Source of the DNA: Noviherbaspirillum aerium
GTDB lineage: Bacteria; Pseudomonadota; Gammaproteobacteria; Burkholderiales; Burkholderiaceae_D
NCBI RefSeq assembly: GCF_008929045.1
Contig: NZ_VFAH01000018.1
Coordinates: 51,010-115,009, forward strand
Direction: 5' to 3'
Length of the DNA stretch: 64,000 bases
Shown here: positions 63,841-64,000 of the stretch, piece after piece
Layout: each line of letters opens with the position of its first letter
Position numbering within the stretch: position 1 is the first letter of the stretch
The notes under the pieces: generated by a model
The model's database searches: none
Seen by the model: only the letters and a program-made list of their open reading frames with translations
What the model was told of the DNA's origin: nothing
Program-made: the position numbers and the translations under genes

Positions 63841-64000
63841 ACCAACAACCGATAAGTGTGGGCGCTTGATGAGGCGAGCCGGCGGCGCAAGCTGCAAGCT
63901 CAAACAACATGAAGTGCTCACAAGAGAAACAAATAGGAAGTATCGCAAGATATTTTTCTGTCAGTATTTTGAGTGAGCGACACCTCGCAAGAGGTTGCCC
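63841..64000 (+). other. Pre-16S rRNA leader running off the right edge
   Basis: This part contains no 16S rRNA conserved start (AGAGTTTGATC), so the 16S gene begins beyond the window. The segment AAGTGCTCACAAGAGAAAC and the AT-rich stretch after 63950 are consistent with the processing stem that flanks 16S RNA. Confidence 0.55.

Overview
The window looks like part of the main chromosome of a beta-proteobacterium of the order Burkholderiales, probably Oxalobacteraceae-like. The signs are three orphan Bug-type (TctC family) periplasmic receptors, many LysR regulators, a NodT/RND efflux operon with a divergent TetR repressor, a DUF3297 protein, an HPP membrane protein and GC-rich DNA throughout. 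The assignment is inferred from gene content; no rRNA body lies inside the window. An rRNA operon promoter and leader run off the right edge.

Layout from left to right. 0.2-3.0 kb: five small same-strand genes for exported proteins, including a short L,D-transpeptidase and a TPR protein. 3.1-5.7 kb: an extra FtsH-type protease convergent with a universal stress protein. 6.1-11.5 kb: a YbjJ-like MFS carrier, a chemoreceptor and an HPP protein, separated by long non-coding stretches, one with DnaA-box-like words. 11.6-17.9 kb: an EptA-like phosphoethanolamine transferase, a quaternary-amine-type ABC protein with receptor and permease fused, a divergent haem-dependent N-demethylase-like protein, an ExoD protein and a cytochrome c. 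18-22.4 kb: DUF1810, an Asp-box propeller, a Tat-exported SMP-30 protein and an RlmN-like radical SAM enzyme. 22.6-27.2 kb: a DctBD-type two-component system divergent from a Bug receptor that has a good sigma-54 promoter. 27.2-30.1 kb: a LysR regulator divergent from glutaryl-CoA dehydrogenase, then a YetF-like protein.

30.6-35.8 kb is the most unusual block: four closely spaced same-strand genes encoding (i) a trypsin-like protease fused to an endonuclease I domain, (ii) a metzincin-type zinc protease, (iii) a patatin-like phospholipase and (iv) a four-helix membrane protein. None of the hydrolases has a visible signal peptide. I read this as a candidate intracellular multi-hydrolase system, possibly a defence or cell-suicide module; that role is inference.

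35.8-39.9 kb: a LysR / Bug / 2-hydroxyacid dehydrogenase / GntR catabolic block. 39.9-42.4 kb: a decayed island with a multiply frameshifted integrase, a frameshifted beta-propeller fragment, a GFA protein and DUF3297. 42.8-48.8 kb: NIPSNAP, Bug, an AraC regulator, two small proteins and a large hybrid histidine kinase. 49-52.7 kb: two look-alike LysR/SDR pairs. 52.7-56.8 kb: two conserved-looking unknown genes among three large related palindromic repeats. 56.8-63.5 kb: the RND efflux operon (read from adaptor to pump to outer-membrane channel) with a divergent AcrR-type repressor and an AcrR-like operator. 63.5-64.0 kb: rrn promoter, hairpin and boxA.
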